27,797 nt of DNA from CAZGOM01 sp964527265 (GTDB lineage Bacteria; Planctomycetota; Phycisphaerae; Phycisphaerales; Phycisphaeraceae), in NCBI GenBank assembly GCA_964527265.1, contig CAZGOM010000063.1, positions 1 to 27,797 of the forward strand, read 5' to 3'. The notes under the pieces were generated by a model, which saw only the letters and a list, made by a program, of their open reading frames with translations, searched no databases and was not told the DNA's origin. Below are positions 5,947-14,656 of this stretch, in pieces. The position numbers were made by a program, and so were the translations under genes. Each line of letters starts with the position of its first letter. The first letter of the stretch is position 1.

Positions 5947-7968
5947 ATGACCACTTCCAATAAACTCGCCTGGGGCATTCTCGGCACCGGCGGCATCGCC
6001 AAGACCCTCGCCTCCGCCATCACCAAGTCTTCCACCGGCACCCTCGTCGCCGTCGCCAGCCGCACCCAGTCCAGCGCAGACGCCTTCGCCAAAACCTACT
6101 CCGTCCCCAAAGCTTACGAAGGCTACGACAAGCTCCTTGCCGACCCCGCCGTCCAGGCCGTCTACATCTCCCTCCCCAACCACCTCCACGCCGAGTGGTC
6201 CGTCAAGTGCGCCCTCGCCGGCAAGCACATCCTCTGCGAAAAACCCCTCACCACCAATTATCCCGAAGCCATGTACATGCTCGCCAAAGTGAAGGAGACC
6301 GGCGTTTTCTTCATGGAGGCCTTCATGTATCGCACCCACCCGCAAATCGCCAAAGCCGTCGACCTCATTAAGTCCGGCGCCATCGGTGAAGTCCGCGTCA
6401 TAAGCGCCGCCTTCGGCTACAACATGGGCCCCTCCTACGGCAACATCCGCCTCCGCCAGGACGCCTCCGGCGGCGCCATCCTCGATGTCGGCTGCTATGC
6501 CGTCTCCGCCGCCCGCCTCTTCGCCGGTGCCGCGCAAAACAAACCCTTCGCAGACCCCACCGACGTCCGGGCCCACGCCCTCATCGGCGCCACCAGCAAG
6601 GTCGATGAATACGCCACCGCCACCCTCAGCTTCCCAGGCAATATCCTCGCAAACGTCGCCTGCGCCTCACAATGCAACCTCACCAACACCGTCACCATCT
6701 TCGGCTCAACCGGCTCCATCGAACTCCCCGTCCCCTGGAAACCCGCCGAATCCGCCTCCATCATCCTCACTCAAACCGGCAAAGAACCCCAGACTTACAC
6801 CTTCGACACCGCGAAAAATATCTACATCCACCAGGTCGACGCCGTCGCCAAGCTCATTTCCGAAGGCAAAACCCAGGCCTCCAGCCCCGCCATGTCCATC
6901 GATGACACCCTCGGCAACATGCGCACCCTCGATCTCTGGCGTGCCCAGGTCGGCCTCGTTTACGACTCCGAAAAACCCGACGCCATCAAGACCACTTACG
7001 CCGGCTCACCCCTCCAGAAATCCCCCAAGGCCGAAATGGCCTACGCCACCATCCCCGGCTGCGCCAAACCCATCTCCCGCGCCGTCATGGGCACCATGAT
7101 CTACACGCCCAACGACTACCCCCTCACCTTCTCCATGCTCGATTACTTCTATGAAATCGGAGGCAACTGCTTCGACACCGCCCACCTCTACGCCGGTGGC
7201 CAGGCCGAAATCGCCGTCGGCAAGTGGATCAACACCCGGGGCATACGCGAACAAGTCGTCATCCTCGCCAAAGGCTGCCACACCCCCAACGACCATCCCG
7301 AGCACATTGTCCCCCAGCTCAAAATCTCCCTCGAACGCATGGGCACCTCCTACGCCGACCTCTACGCCCTCCACCGCGACAACACCAAATACCCCGTCTC
7401 CGAATTCATCGAACCCCTCGAAGCCGAGCGCAAAGCCGGCCGCATCCGCGCTTACGGCGGCTCCAACTGGTCCACCGCCCGCCTTCAGGAAGCCAACGAT
7501 TACTGCAAAGCCAAGGGCTATCCCGGCTTCCAGCTCTCCAGCCCCAACTTCTCTCTCGCCGTCTGGAACAAGCCCATGTGGGCCGGTTGCCTTACCGCTT
7601 CCGACAAAGCCTCCCGCCAGTGGTACGCCAAGAGCCAGGTTCCCATCTTCTCCTGGTCCAGCCAGGCCTCCGGCTTCTTCGCCGGCCGCATCACAGCCGA
7701 CACCATCAACTCTCCCGACTGGTACCAGCGTGATGCCTACAACGCCTGGTACAACGACGAAAACGCCAAGCGCCTCGAGCGCGCCCGCGAACTGGCCAAA
7801 AAGAAAAACACCACCCCCACCCAGATCGCTCTGGCCTACGTCCTCAATCAACCCTTCCCCACCTTCGCGCTCATCGGCCCCCGCTCCATCGAAGAAACCC
7901 GCACCTCCTGCATGGGCGTCACCCTCAAGCTAACCCCAGAAGAAACCAATTATCTGATTGGCGAATAA
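5947..7968 (+). CDS. Fusion: Gfo/Idh/MocA oxidoreductase - aldo/keto reductase
   Basis: 673 residues with two complete NAD(P)-dependent oxidoreductases in one frame. Residues ~7-345 are Gfo/Idh/MocA: nucleotide loop GILGTGGIA (10-18), CEKPL with E98-K99-P100, and D180-V-G-C-Y184, where Tyr takes the place of the usual catalytic His, as in glucose-fructose oxidoreductase and dihydrodiol dehydrogenases. Residues ~375-673 are an aldo/keto reductase barrel with the full tetrad in place: D410 and Y415 (FDTAHLYAGG), K442 (ILAKGC), H476 (ALHRDN), and the GRIRAYGGSNW signature after it. A ~30-residue linker joins them. Both halves are cytoplasmic. Likely role: two-step redox interconversion of a sugar or sugar acid; substrate unknown. 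AGGA lies 7 nt before ATG. It stands alone, with a terminator hairpin 31 nt after TAA. Confidence 0.9.
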   Translation: MTTSNKLAWGILGTGGIAKTLASAITKSSTGTLVAVASRTQSSADAFAKTYSVPKAYEGYDKLLADPAVQAVYISLPNHLHAEWSVKCALAGKHILCEKPLTTNYPEAMYMLAKVKETGVFFMEAFMYRTHPQIAKAVDLIKSGAIGEVRVISAAFGYNMGPSYGNIRLRQDASGGAILDVGCYAVSAARLFAGAAQNKPFADPTDVRAHALIGATSKVDEYATATLSFPGNILANVACASQCNLTNTVTIFGSTGSIELPVPWKPAESASIILTQTGKEPQTYTFDTAKNIYIHQVDAVAKLISEGKTQASSPAMSIDDTLGNMRTLDLWRAQVGLVYDSEKPDAIKTTYAGSPLQKSPKAEMAYATIPGCAKPISRAVMGTMIYTPNDYPLTFSMLDYFYEIGGNCFDTAHLYAGGQAEIAVGKWINTRGIREQVVILAKGCHTPNDHPEHIVPQLKISLERMGTSYADLYALHRDNTKYPVSEFIEPLEAERKAGRIRAYGGSNWSTARLQEANDYCKAKGYPGFQLSSPNFSLAVWNKPMWAGCLTASDKASRQWYAKSQVPIFSWSSQASGFFAGRITADTINSPDWYQRDAYNAWYNDENAKRLERARELAKKKNTTPTQIALAYVLNQPFPTFALIGPRSIEETRTSCMGVTLKLTPEETNYLIGE

Positions 7969-7998
7969 CCACACTCGCCCTCACCAGCCTGGCGCACT

Positions 7999-8016
7999 GC
8001 AAGCGTCCCCGCTTGC
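7999..8016 (+). terminator. Hairpin terminator after the fusion oxidoreductase
   Basis: Perfect 7-bp stem GCAAGCG (7999-8005) / CGCTTGC (8010-8016) with a TCCC loop, followed by the moderately T-rich GGTCTGTCTTGT. It could alternatively be a copy of a dispersed palindromic element; only one copy was seen here. Confidence 0.5.
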
Positions 8017-8076
8017 GGTCTGTCTTGTATACGCCAACACAACAATCCCCGCACCTCCCATTTCTCTCTGATCTTC

Positions 8077-8097
8077 GACGCAAGACGCAGGACGCAA
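8077..8097 (+). repeat. Heptanucleotide repeat (ACGCARG)3
   Basis: Three 7-nt units in tandem, 8077-8083, 8084-8090 and 8091-8097, with units 1 and 3 identical. It has the same period as the ACCCANN array that begins 24 nt further on, suggesting a related or diverged repeat. Confidence 0.7.
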
Positions 8098-8120
8098 GCC
8101 CCCCCTCTCCCTCTGACAGA

Positions 8121-8148
8121 ACCCAAGACCCAGAACCCAAGACCCAAA
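8121..8148 (+). repeat. Heptanucleotide repeat (ACCCANN)4 abutting a start codon
   Basis: Four perfect-period 7-nt units (ACCCAAG, ACCCAGA, ACCCAAG, ACCCAAA). The array ends 2 nt before the ATG of the lyase gene and occupies the place where a ribosome binding site would be. Four CCC tracts separated by 4 nt make the opposite strand a canonical G-quadruplex motif. Confidence 0.85.
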
Positions 8149-8150
8149 AC

Positions 8151-10346
8151 ATGTACCCCGACCCCATCCTCCCCCGCGCCCACCCAGACCTCCTCTCTCA
8201 GGTCACTTACGACCCCTTCCACGCCATGCCCGGCGATCTACCCCCGGCCCCGCGGCTCTTCGCCACCGCCCCCCAGCTCGCCCGCGCCCGCCACCGCATC
8301 GCCCAGGGAATCAAAACAGACACCCATGGCCTCTCCCTCCTCCTCACCGCCACGAAAATCGATCAACCCCTTCCCGACATCAAGCCTCCCACCGGCCCCG
8401 CCGACTGGGGCGGCGGCTCTGTCTCCCCACCGCTCGACGCCGCATTCAAAAATGCACTCGCATTTCACCTCACCGGCGACAACCGCCACCGCGAACGCGC
8501 CTTCCAGGCCATGCGCCTCGCCGCCCACGCCTGCGCAAAAACATCCCGCTGGACTGGCTTCGAACACAACGAAGCCGTCAACGCCGCCCGCGCCTACGAC
8601 CTTCTCATCCCCTCCGGCATCCACCCCGACGACGACAATCTCTTCCGCCCCATGCTCTGGACCCTCGTCCATGCCATGGACCAATGCCACCACCGTCACT
8701 GCAATAACCACAACGCCATGCAGATGACCGCCCGCATCTCCCTGGGCGTCGCCCTCGGCAGCCCCCAGGTCATCCATGACACCCTTTACGGCAATTCCTA
8801 CGACGGCAAATGGCGTTACGGGCTCATCCATCTCCTCCGCCACGACTTCCTCTCCGACGGCATGAACTGGGAAGGCGTTCCCGGCTATCACATGCTCGTC
8901 CTCATGATGGTCTGCGAATGCCTCACCGTCCTCGAAAATGTCGGCGTTAACCTCTGGCACCGCGCCTGGCCCGCTTCCGCCCGCAACGACGGCTTCGATG
9001 AACACACCCACTACGGCCCCAAAGGCGATAAACACCTCACCAGCGCCTTCGACGCCCTCATTTACCAGGCCTTCCCCAACGGCGACTACTCCCTCCTCCA
9101 CGACCAGGTCCTGGGCAATCTCCGCGGCTCATGGGCATGGTGGCTCATCTTCAACAAAGCCTTCGATACCTATGCCCACCCCCGCTATGCCTGGGCGCTG
9201 ACGCATTCCAACCACAACACCCCCATCACCACCGATGGCCCCGTCCCCGCATGGTTCCAGTCCGGCCCAAACGCCCCCACTGAATTCGTCCGCTTCGAAA
9301 CACGCCACTTCCCACCCGCACCAGCACCCTTCACCGCCGATAACCCCTTCTCCCTCACCGGCAAACATGTCTCCGGCTCCTCCCTCTTCCCCGCGCACGG
9401 CTCAGCCATCCTCCGCGATCCCACAAACCCCAACGACCCCGCCGCTCTCGGCGCTTACCTCTACTGGGGCCCCCACTGCGCCGGTCATCGCTCACCCGCC
9501 TCTCTCCACCTGGACATCCAGGCCCTCGGCCGCCGCGCCACCGCCAGCCCCCACCTCCCCGCCGCCGGCTACGACGAACCCAACTACCTCACCTGGTTCC
9601 GCACCACCATCGCCCACAACACCGTCACCGTCGACGGCAAATCCATGTTCCCCTACGACTTTGAAACCAATTCCATCTGGGAATACGAACTCTGGCGCGA
9701 TACCAACTCCAATAGCACCCTTCATCTCTTCCAGCCCGGAGCAGACTTCACCGCCGTCCGCGCCTCCAACGACACCGTCTACAAAGACGTTACCCTCGAT
9801 CGCACCGTCATCCTCACGCCCCATTACGTCTTGGACGTCTACCGCGTCACCGCTGACCGCCCCCGCACCCTCGACTGGGCCATGCACTCCCAGGGCATCT
9901 TCCCCACCCTCCCCGGCGCTACCCCCATCGAACTGGGCACTGACCGCGGCTATCGCCACCTCACCAACGCCCACATCCTTCACACATCCGGCGATTCCCT
10001 CTCCCTCCCCTACACCCTCTATTCCAACCCCGCCCTCGCCTCCCTCTGGCTTCCTGGTGCCCCAGGCGCACAAATCATTCTCGCCGCCGACCCCGCCGTC
10101 GACTCCCGCACCGCCATCGGCGATTCTCACGCTCCTGCGCCACGCACCAGCCTCATCGTCCGCACCCACGTATCCTCCGCCCTCTTTATCTCCGCCTGGA
10201 GCTTCGGGCCCCGACAAGCCCACATCACTCAGGCAAGTGGCACTGCCGACTCCGATATCCAAGTCGCCATAAGAACCGGCAATACTGCGGAAAATTGGTC
10301 CATTCCCATCGCCTCTCAAAACATCGGCATGAAATCTGGACTATAG
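8151..10346 (+). CDS. Heparinase II/III-like polysaccharide lyase, probably cytoplasmic
   Basis: 731 residues from ATG 8151. Architecture matches the heparinase II/III family: an N-terminal alpha/alpha-toroid (~1-370) and a C-terminal beta-sandwich (~430-731). Family signatures: N-N-H187-N-A-M in the toroid (catalytic Asn/His region), DGMNWEGVPGY246H with the likely catalytic Tyr, and A-H489-NTVTVDGKS in the sandwich. Such lyases cleave uronic-acid-containing polymers or oligomers by beta-elimination, or act as exo-type oligosaccharide lyases. There is no signal peptide, so it should act on imported oligosaccharides. The start was placed at 8151 because the codons upstream run through a terminator hairpin and two repeats. 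The C/A-rich heptad repeat directly before ATG leaves no Shine-Dalgarno motif. Neighbouring oxidoreductase genes fit a sugar-degradation role. Confidence 0.83.
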   Translation: MYPDPILPRAHPDLLSQVTYDPFHAMPGDLPPAPRLFATAPQLARARHRIAQGIKTDTHGLSLLLTATKIDQPLPDIKPPTGPADWGGGSVSPPLDAAFKNALAFHLTGDNRHRERAFQAMRLAAHACAKTSRWTGFEHNEAVNAARAYDLLIPSGIHPDDDNLFRPMLWTLVHAMDQCHHRHCNNHNAMQMTARISLGVALGSPQVIHDTLYGNSYDGKWRYGLIHLLRHDFLSDGMNWEGVPGYHMLVLMMVCECLTVLENVGVNLWHRAWPASARNDGFDEHTHYGPKGDKHLTSAFDALIYQAFPNGDYSLLHDQVLGNLRGSWAWWLIFNKAFDTYAHPRYAWALTHSNHNTPITTDGPVPAWFQSGPNAPTEFVRFETRHFPPAPAPFTADNPFSLTGKHVSGSSLFPAHGSAILRDPTNPNDPAALGAYLYWGPHCAGHRSPASLHLDIQALGRRATASPHLPAAGYDEPNYLTWFRTTIAHNTVTVDGKSMFPYDFETNSIWEYELWRDTNSNSTLHLFQPGADFTAVRASNDTVYKDVTLDRTVILTPHYVLDVYRVTADRPRTLDWAMHSQGIFPTLPGATPIELGTDRGYRHLTNAHILHTSGDSLSLPYTLYSNPALASLWLPGAPGAQIILAADPAVDSRTAIGDSHAPAPRTSLIVRTHVSSALFISAWSFGPRQAHITQASGTADSDIQVAIRTGNTAENWSIPIASQNIGMKSGL

Positions 10347-10384
10347 TTTCCCATTCATATCACCTCTCATATGCGGACAAACAC

Positions 10385-11089
10385 ATGGCCACCTCTCGCT
10401 TAAAACCTATTTCGGCACGCGCCTTCTCCCTCGTCGAGCTTTTGGTGGTCATCGCCATCACCGCCGTCCTGGTTTCCATGCTCGTCCCCTCGTTCTCTGC
10501 TGCGCGCGAGACAGCCAGGACCCTCCAATGCGTCAACAACCTTAAATCGCTCAGCATCGGTGACACCCTCTATCAGAACGACAACAAGCAATGGTTCACC
10601 GGCGGCTGGAACTATGCCGACTGCATCAACGAATACATTCGCACCGACCCCAAATTCCTCCAGCAGGGACCAGGCGGCACCTACGCCTACGACTCAAAAG
10701 CAGGCTTTCCCTTCAAATGCCCAAACGTCTATAAAACTTACGGCCTCCCCATCAACATCAGCGATCCCACACGCAAAATCACCTGCCTCGACTACTCGCG
10801 TAACTCCGCCCTCCACGGCACAGACATCGCCTCATCCACCGATTCAAACCAGAACTTCCGCTGGCGCAAAAGCCATCAAATCGTCAGTTCCCCTTCCACC
10901 GTCCTGAACCTCTCCGACGGCGCTGGAGCCATGCGCATCGACTATTCACAGTTCGGCATGATCAACCGTCACAACAACCTCTGGACCGCCACCCTCGTCT
11001 ACGCCGATGGCCACGGCCGCGCGTGGGGCCTGCGGTCCACCGTCCGTTCCGACATGAACGGCGGCTACGGCAACTACGACTGGTATTAA
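10385..11089 (+). CDS. Type II secretion/type IV pilin-like pseudopilin (orphan)
   Basis: 234 residues. The N-terminus is a classic prepilin signal: basic leader (MATSRLKPISARA), F-S-L-V-E-L-L-V-V-I-A-I-T with the +5 Glu, then a ~20-residue hydrophobic helix. The mature domain resembles planctomycete pseudopilin-like (DUF1559-type) proteins and ends in a His-x11-Asp-Gly element (RHNNLWTATLVYADGHG), close to but not identical with the H-X9-DG signature. It should be cleaved by a prepilin peptidase and held in the inner membrane or assembled in a pseudopilus. No peptidase, ATPase or secretin gene is nearby. It starts 38 nt after the lyase, so the two may be cotranscribed. The TAA overlaps the stop codon of the convergent gene. 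Confidence 0.85.
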   Translation: MATSRLKPISARAFSLVELLVVIAITAVLVSMLVPSFSAARETARTLQCVNNLKSLSIGDTLYQNDNKQWFTGGWNYADCINEYIRTDPKFLQQGPGGTYAYDSKAGFPFKCPNVYKTYGLPINISDPTRKITCLDYSRNSALHGTDIASSTDSNQNFRWRKSHQIVSSPSTVLNLSDGAGAMRIDYSQFGMINRHNNLWTATLVYADGHGRAWGLRSTVRSDMNGGYGNYDWY

Positions 11090-13038
11090 AACCCCTCTGC
11101 CTTCCGCAATCCCTCTCGTAATTGCACATCCCCGGGCGCAACAGCCAACCCTTTGCGGAAAACCTCCGCCGCTTCCTGATTCCGCCCCGTGATCAGATAA
11201 AGCAACCCAAGCTGCTGATATCCGCGGCTTCCTCCGGGCTGTAAATTCACCACCGACTTAAACACCCTTTCAGCCTCGTCATACCGTCCCAGATTGCCAT
11301 ACGCGCTCCCCAGGTTCACCATCACATCCAAATCCCCTGGAGCAATCTCCGTCGCCCGCTTCATCAATCCCAGTCCCTCCTCCGCATGCCCCGTCCCAAC
11401 CAGCACAGCCCCCCCATAAGTCAGCACATCCAGGTCATTTGGCGATAGCGCCAGCGCCTTGCGCACCACTTCCTCCGCCCGTTGATTTTGCCCCAGCGAA
11501 AACAGAATCAATCCTGCTTTCGCCGCGCTCCTGGCGGATGGCTTGGTCACTCTCAGCGCCCTTTGCACCAATTCAAGCGCCTCCTCATTCCGTCCTGTCT
11601 GCATCATCACATTCGCCATTGAAACCAGGACATTCATATCTTCCGGGTCATTCAATAACTGCTGTTTCAGATGCGGCAGCGCCTCCTCCGTCCGGCCCCG
11701 CGCCATCAGGTATTCCACAAACAGTCCCCGTGCCAGGTTGTTGTCCCGCGTAACATCCAGAATCCGTGTGAAAAACGTTTCGCTGTTCTTCCAATACTCA
11801 AGCTGCCGCCACGATAACCCCGCCAGCACCACCCCCACAGCGCAAATCCCCACCAGCCCCGCCTGCGCCACTTGCGGCCGCACCCCCTCCACAGTTTCTG
11901 CCCCCCCCTCCTCAGCCTTACCCGGGCGGCGTGAAGCCAAAAACTCCCACGCCAGCCAAACCAGCGCCAAATACACTCCCAGGAACGGCCAATACACAAA
12001 CCGATCCGCCCGCGCCTGCGCCCCACCCTGCGTCAACCCGCACACCGGCAATAATGTCACGCCGTACCAAAGCCACCCAACCAGCAGATACGGCCGCCTC
12101 CGCCACTGCCAGACGCAAAGCCCGGTGATCGCCAGCAGCACCGCCAGCTTCCCCGCCACCACCCCCGTATCAAACGACTTGGGAATCGGATACAGCCCGC
12201 ACAACCCTGCCGGCCACACCAGCGCCGCCAAATAATCGAAATACCCATTGATCGCCAGGCTCGCCCGCGCACCCCACCCAAGCACACTGACGTCAAACAT
12301 CAGCGTGGCACTTTTCGTAACCAGAAACATCGCTATTCCAACCCCAAGAAACGGCAACTTCTCCGCCCCCAGCTTCCACCACGGCATGCGCGTCTCACCC
12401 CCCGGCAAAGCAGGCAGCACAACCCCCTCAGCCTGCACCCGTCCCAACGGCCACAAATCCAAAAGCAGCAACACCACCGGCATCGTCATCAACATCGCTT
12501 TGGAAAGCATGCTCAAGACGTAAAACCCCAGCGCCAGCGCAAACTTCACCGCTCCCGGCTTCTTCGCATAATCGGCATAAAACCCAAGCGACAACAACCC
12601 GAAAAACATGAACAGCACATCCTTGCGCTCCGTCGCCCAAGCCACCGATTCCACGTGCAGCGGATGCAATGCCAGCAGCACCGCCACCGCCGCCGGACGC
12701 CAGAAGCTCCCTGTGTATTTCTGCAGCACCCACACCACCAGCAGGCAATTAGCAATGTGTAATGCCACATTCACCCAGATCTGCGCCGGCGCCGACATCC
12801 CAAACAGCGACACCCACGGCAAGAAACTGATCATCGTCACCGGCGCATACTGCCCCCCCGTCGTCGTCGTCAAAAAATGCCGCACCGCCTCCCAAGTCAA
12901 TCCCTGCGACGTCCAGTAATTCTGAAACAGGTACTCCCCATCGTCATACTGCACAAATTCATGATGGCTCACCCCGCTATAGGTGATCAGCACCACGCAA
13001 GCCAGCCCAAATAAAAACCACACACGCTTCGCATTCAT
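11086..13038 (-). CDS. TMTC-like membrane glycosyltransferase with C-terminal TPRs
   Basis: 650 residues. The first ~430 are a multispanning GT-C-type membrane domain: an N-terminal anchor, then a first exterior loop with Y-D32-D33-G-E-Y (acidic motif typical of GT-C mannosyltransferases), and LHPLHVESVAWATERKDVL, recognisable from the TMTC/O-mannosyltransferase-TPR family. Residues ~440-650 are about six tetratricopeptide repeats (for example ALPHLKQQLLNDPED, AVLVGTGHAEEGLGL). Likely role: lipid-linked sugar transfer to exported proteins or polymers, with the TPRs recruiting partners. ATG 13038 gives the usual N-terminus but has no Shine-Dalgarno; in-frame ATG 13071 and GTG 13077, only 4-11 nt after the upstream gene's stop, are alternatives. 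Probably an operon with the 13082-14530 gene. Substrate unknown. Confidence 0.82.
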   Translation of the reverse strand: MNAKRVWFLFGLACVVLITYSGVSHHEFVQYDDGEYLFQNYWTSQGLTWEAVRHFLTTTTGGQYAPVTMISFLPWVSLFGMSAPAQIWVNVALHIANCLLVVWVLQKYTGSFWRPAAVAVLLALHPLHVESVAWATERKDVLFMFFGLLSLGFYADYAKKPGAVKFALALGFYVLSMLSKAMLMTMPVVLLLLDLWPLGRVQAEGVVLPALPGGETRMPWWKLGAEKLPFLGVGIAMFLVTKSATLMFDVSVLGWGARASLAINGYFDYLAALVWPAGLCGLYPIPKSFDTGVVAGKLAVLLAITGLCVWQWRRRPYLLVGWLWYGVTLLPVCGLTQGGAQARADRFVYWPFLGVYLALVWLAWEFLASRRPGKAEEGGAETVEGVRPQVAQAGLVGICAVGVVLAGLSWRQLEYWKNSETFFTRILDVTRDNNLARGLFVEYLMARGRTEEALPHLKQQLLNDPEDMNVLVSMANVMMQTGRNEEALELVQRALRVTKPSARSAAKAGLILFSLGQNQRAEEVVRKALALSPNDLDVLTYGGAVLVGTGHAEEGLGLMKRATEIAPGDLDVMVNLGSAYGNLGRYDEAERVFKSVVNLQPGGSRGYQQLGLLYLITGRNQEAAEVFRKGLAVAPGDVQLREGLRKAEGF

Positions 13039-13081
13039 CGTGCAAAGTTTAGCAGGGCGCACAAACACCATCTTCACTGTC

Positions 13082-14530
13082 TCATTGAGTCCGTTTACGC
13101 GCCTCCAGCGCCTGCATCTCTACATTCATCAAACCCGCAAGCGATTCATACATCGCTTTGAGGCTCGCCATGTTCGTTTCTGAACCCTTCGCCTTCGCCT
13201 GTGCTGCTATCCGCGCCATCTCAGCCTGATCGCCCTTTACGCTCGCCGCCGCGCCGCCGGCGGCAAGAGCCTCAAGCATCCCCACGTTCTTGAATATCTC
13301 CTCAAAATATTCCTTCGGGTACGGCTTTAAAACAAAATTCCCACAGTTCACCTCGGGAAATTGGTGATTCTTCCCGTTCACCGACACTGCCTGCAGCATG
13401 TTGCTCAGATTTGGCGACCATCCCGCCACCATCGGCTTAAAGGTCGGCGGATAGGCCTCCGCCGCGCATTCATACGCATAGCCCTTCCAAAACATCTCAT
13501 ATCCCTTTTGTTCCTGGGCGTTGGCGGGTTCACGTGCCACTTTCTTGGACCACCCATAGACTTCGTAGGACGCTGTGCCGGTCTTGATTAAAACCCCGGC
13601 CTTACCCGCTACATCCTTGTCCGTCGGCACATTCGCACCTTTGATTTCCACCGGAAGCTTTAGCTTTTTGAACCACGTATGCAGCTTATTAACGCCCTCC
13701 AGCGAAATCTTTCCTTCTGCATCGACAACACTTGAAACAAAAGCTGCCAAGCCTTCATACGACCCCTCATACCCCGATATCGTCACTTTCATCATCGGCG
13801 AATTGCGCGCCTGAAACCGATCCTTGGCCAGGGTCCGAAACACCCCCTCCTCGCAAGCCGGTTTAAACAAGTAATGCGCCGCGCAAGCCTCCATGCGATA
13901 GTCGTGCACTTTGGGCGACTGCGCCTCCGCACGGGCCAGCCAACGCTCATAAAACGGGCGCCGCCCAACCATTTCCAGCAAAACGCTGAAATCTTCCTTG
14001 CTGAGCGAAATGGAATACTTCTGACGCGCGGCTTCATATAGAGCGTCCCGCTCTGCCGCCGGCTTCTTCCCGTTTTCATACATGAACTCGACAAAATCCA
14101 AGTTCCGCGCAATCGCCTCATTCATCATCTTGATGTCGAAATAATCTTCGATCTTCGTACCATGCAGCAACACCACCTTGCGGGCCATATGCGAAAGCAA
14201 AAGCCCCCTTGTCATCTGATTCAGCAACTGCTTGTAGGCCATGTCAAACAGCTTGGCCTCAATGGCTTCCCGCCCCCTGAGCTCCTGCCCTTGCTGTGCG
14301 ACATCCAACAGTGCTTCTTGCAGAAGGGCTTTCAACTGGTCATCAGAATAGCCCTTGATGCCCGCGTTGAACTCCTCTTTCAGTTCGTCATAAGTCGCCC
14401 CCAGAACAGCCTTGTGGTTATAGACCTGCCCATCGATCAGGCAAATCGGCGAATCCGCACCCCTTACAAACGTAGGACACAGCAACGCGACCACAACACA
14501 CACCCAGAAAATCAGAATCAATTGGCGCAA
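13082..14530 (-). CDS. Exported protein of unknown function
   Basis: 482 residues starting with a signal peptide (MRQLILIFWV..., cleavage near VRGA-DS), so periplasmic or surface exposed. The rest is mixed alpha/beta, with a helical N-terminal third (YDELKEEFNAGIKGYSDDQLKALLQEALLDVAQQ near residues 47-80) and an Ala/Lys-rich helical C-terminus. I do not recognise the family; a chaperone or peptidyl-prolyl-isomerase-like N-domain was considered but the evidence is too thin. Initiation is at a TTG: AGAGGTGAT, nearly the full anti-SD complement, is followed by a 5-nt spacer, and no nearby ATG competes. It is the promoter-proximal partner of the TMTC-like glycosyltransferase, making it a candidate substrate or accessory factor (inference). 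Confidence 0.75.
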   Translation of the reverse strand: MRQLILIFWVCVVVALLCPTFVRGADSPICLIDGQVYNHKAVLGATYDELKEEFNAGIKGYSDDQLKALLQEALLDVAQQGQELRGREAIEAKLFDMAYKQLLNQMTRGLLLSHMARKVVLLHGTKIEDYFDIKMMNEAIARNLDFVEFMYENGKKPAAERDALYEAARQKYSISLSKEDFSVLLEMVGRRPFYERWLARAEAQSPKVHDYRMEACAAHYLFKPACEEGVFRTLAKDRFQARNSPMMKVTISGYEGSYEGLAAFVSSVVDAEGKISLEGVNKLHTWFKKLKLPVEIKGANVPTDKDVAGKAGVLIKTGTASYEVYGWSKKVAREPANAQEQKGYEMFWKGYAYECAAEAYPPTFKPMVAGWSPNLSNMLQAVSVNGKNHQFPEVNCGNFVLKPYPKEYFEEIFKNVGMLEALAAGGAAASVKGDQAEMARIAAQAKAKGSETNMASLKAMYESLAGLMNVEMQALEARKRTQ

Positions 14531-14604
14531 AGTATCACCTCTAATTTCATGTAAAGTTTTTCCATCCTATCAAATCAATGTTGCCAAGCCCATCATTCGC
14601 ATAA

Positions 14605-14636
14605 AAAGAGGCACCTGCCAAAGCAGGTGCCTCTTT
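14605..14636 (-). terminator. Strong intrinsic terminator after the isomerase/epimerase gene
   Basis: A perfect 14-bp stem, AAAGAGGCACCTGC (14605-14618) with its complement at 14623-14636, and a CAAA loop, 20 nt past the stop at 14657. On the minus strand the 3' arm runs into TTTTT. It insulates the downstream exported-protein operon. Confidence 0.88.
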
Positions 14637-14656
14637 CATTCGATTCAATTTCAATC

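Noticed and set aside
6485..7933. Long Pro/Ser/Thr-rich frames inside the fusion oxidoreductase
   Set aside because: Shadow frames caused by C-rich third positions; the real frame carries two complete enzyme domains.
8013..8150. Longer start of the lyase (46 extra residues)
   Set aside because: The segment runs through a terminator hairpin and two tandem repeats and encodes low-complexity Pro/Gln/Thr sequence with no domain.
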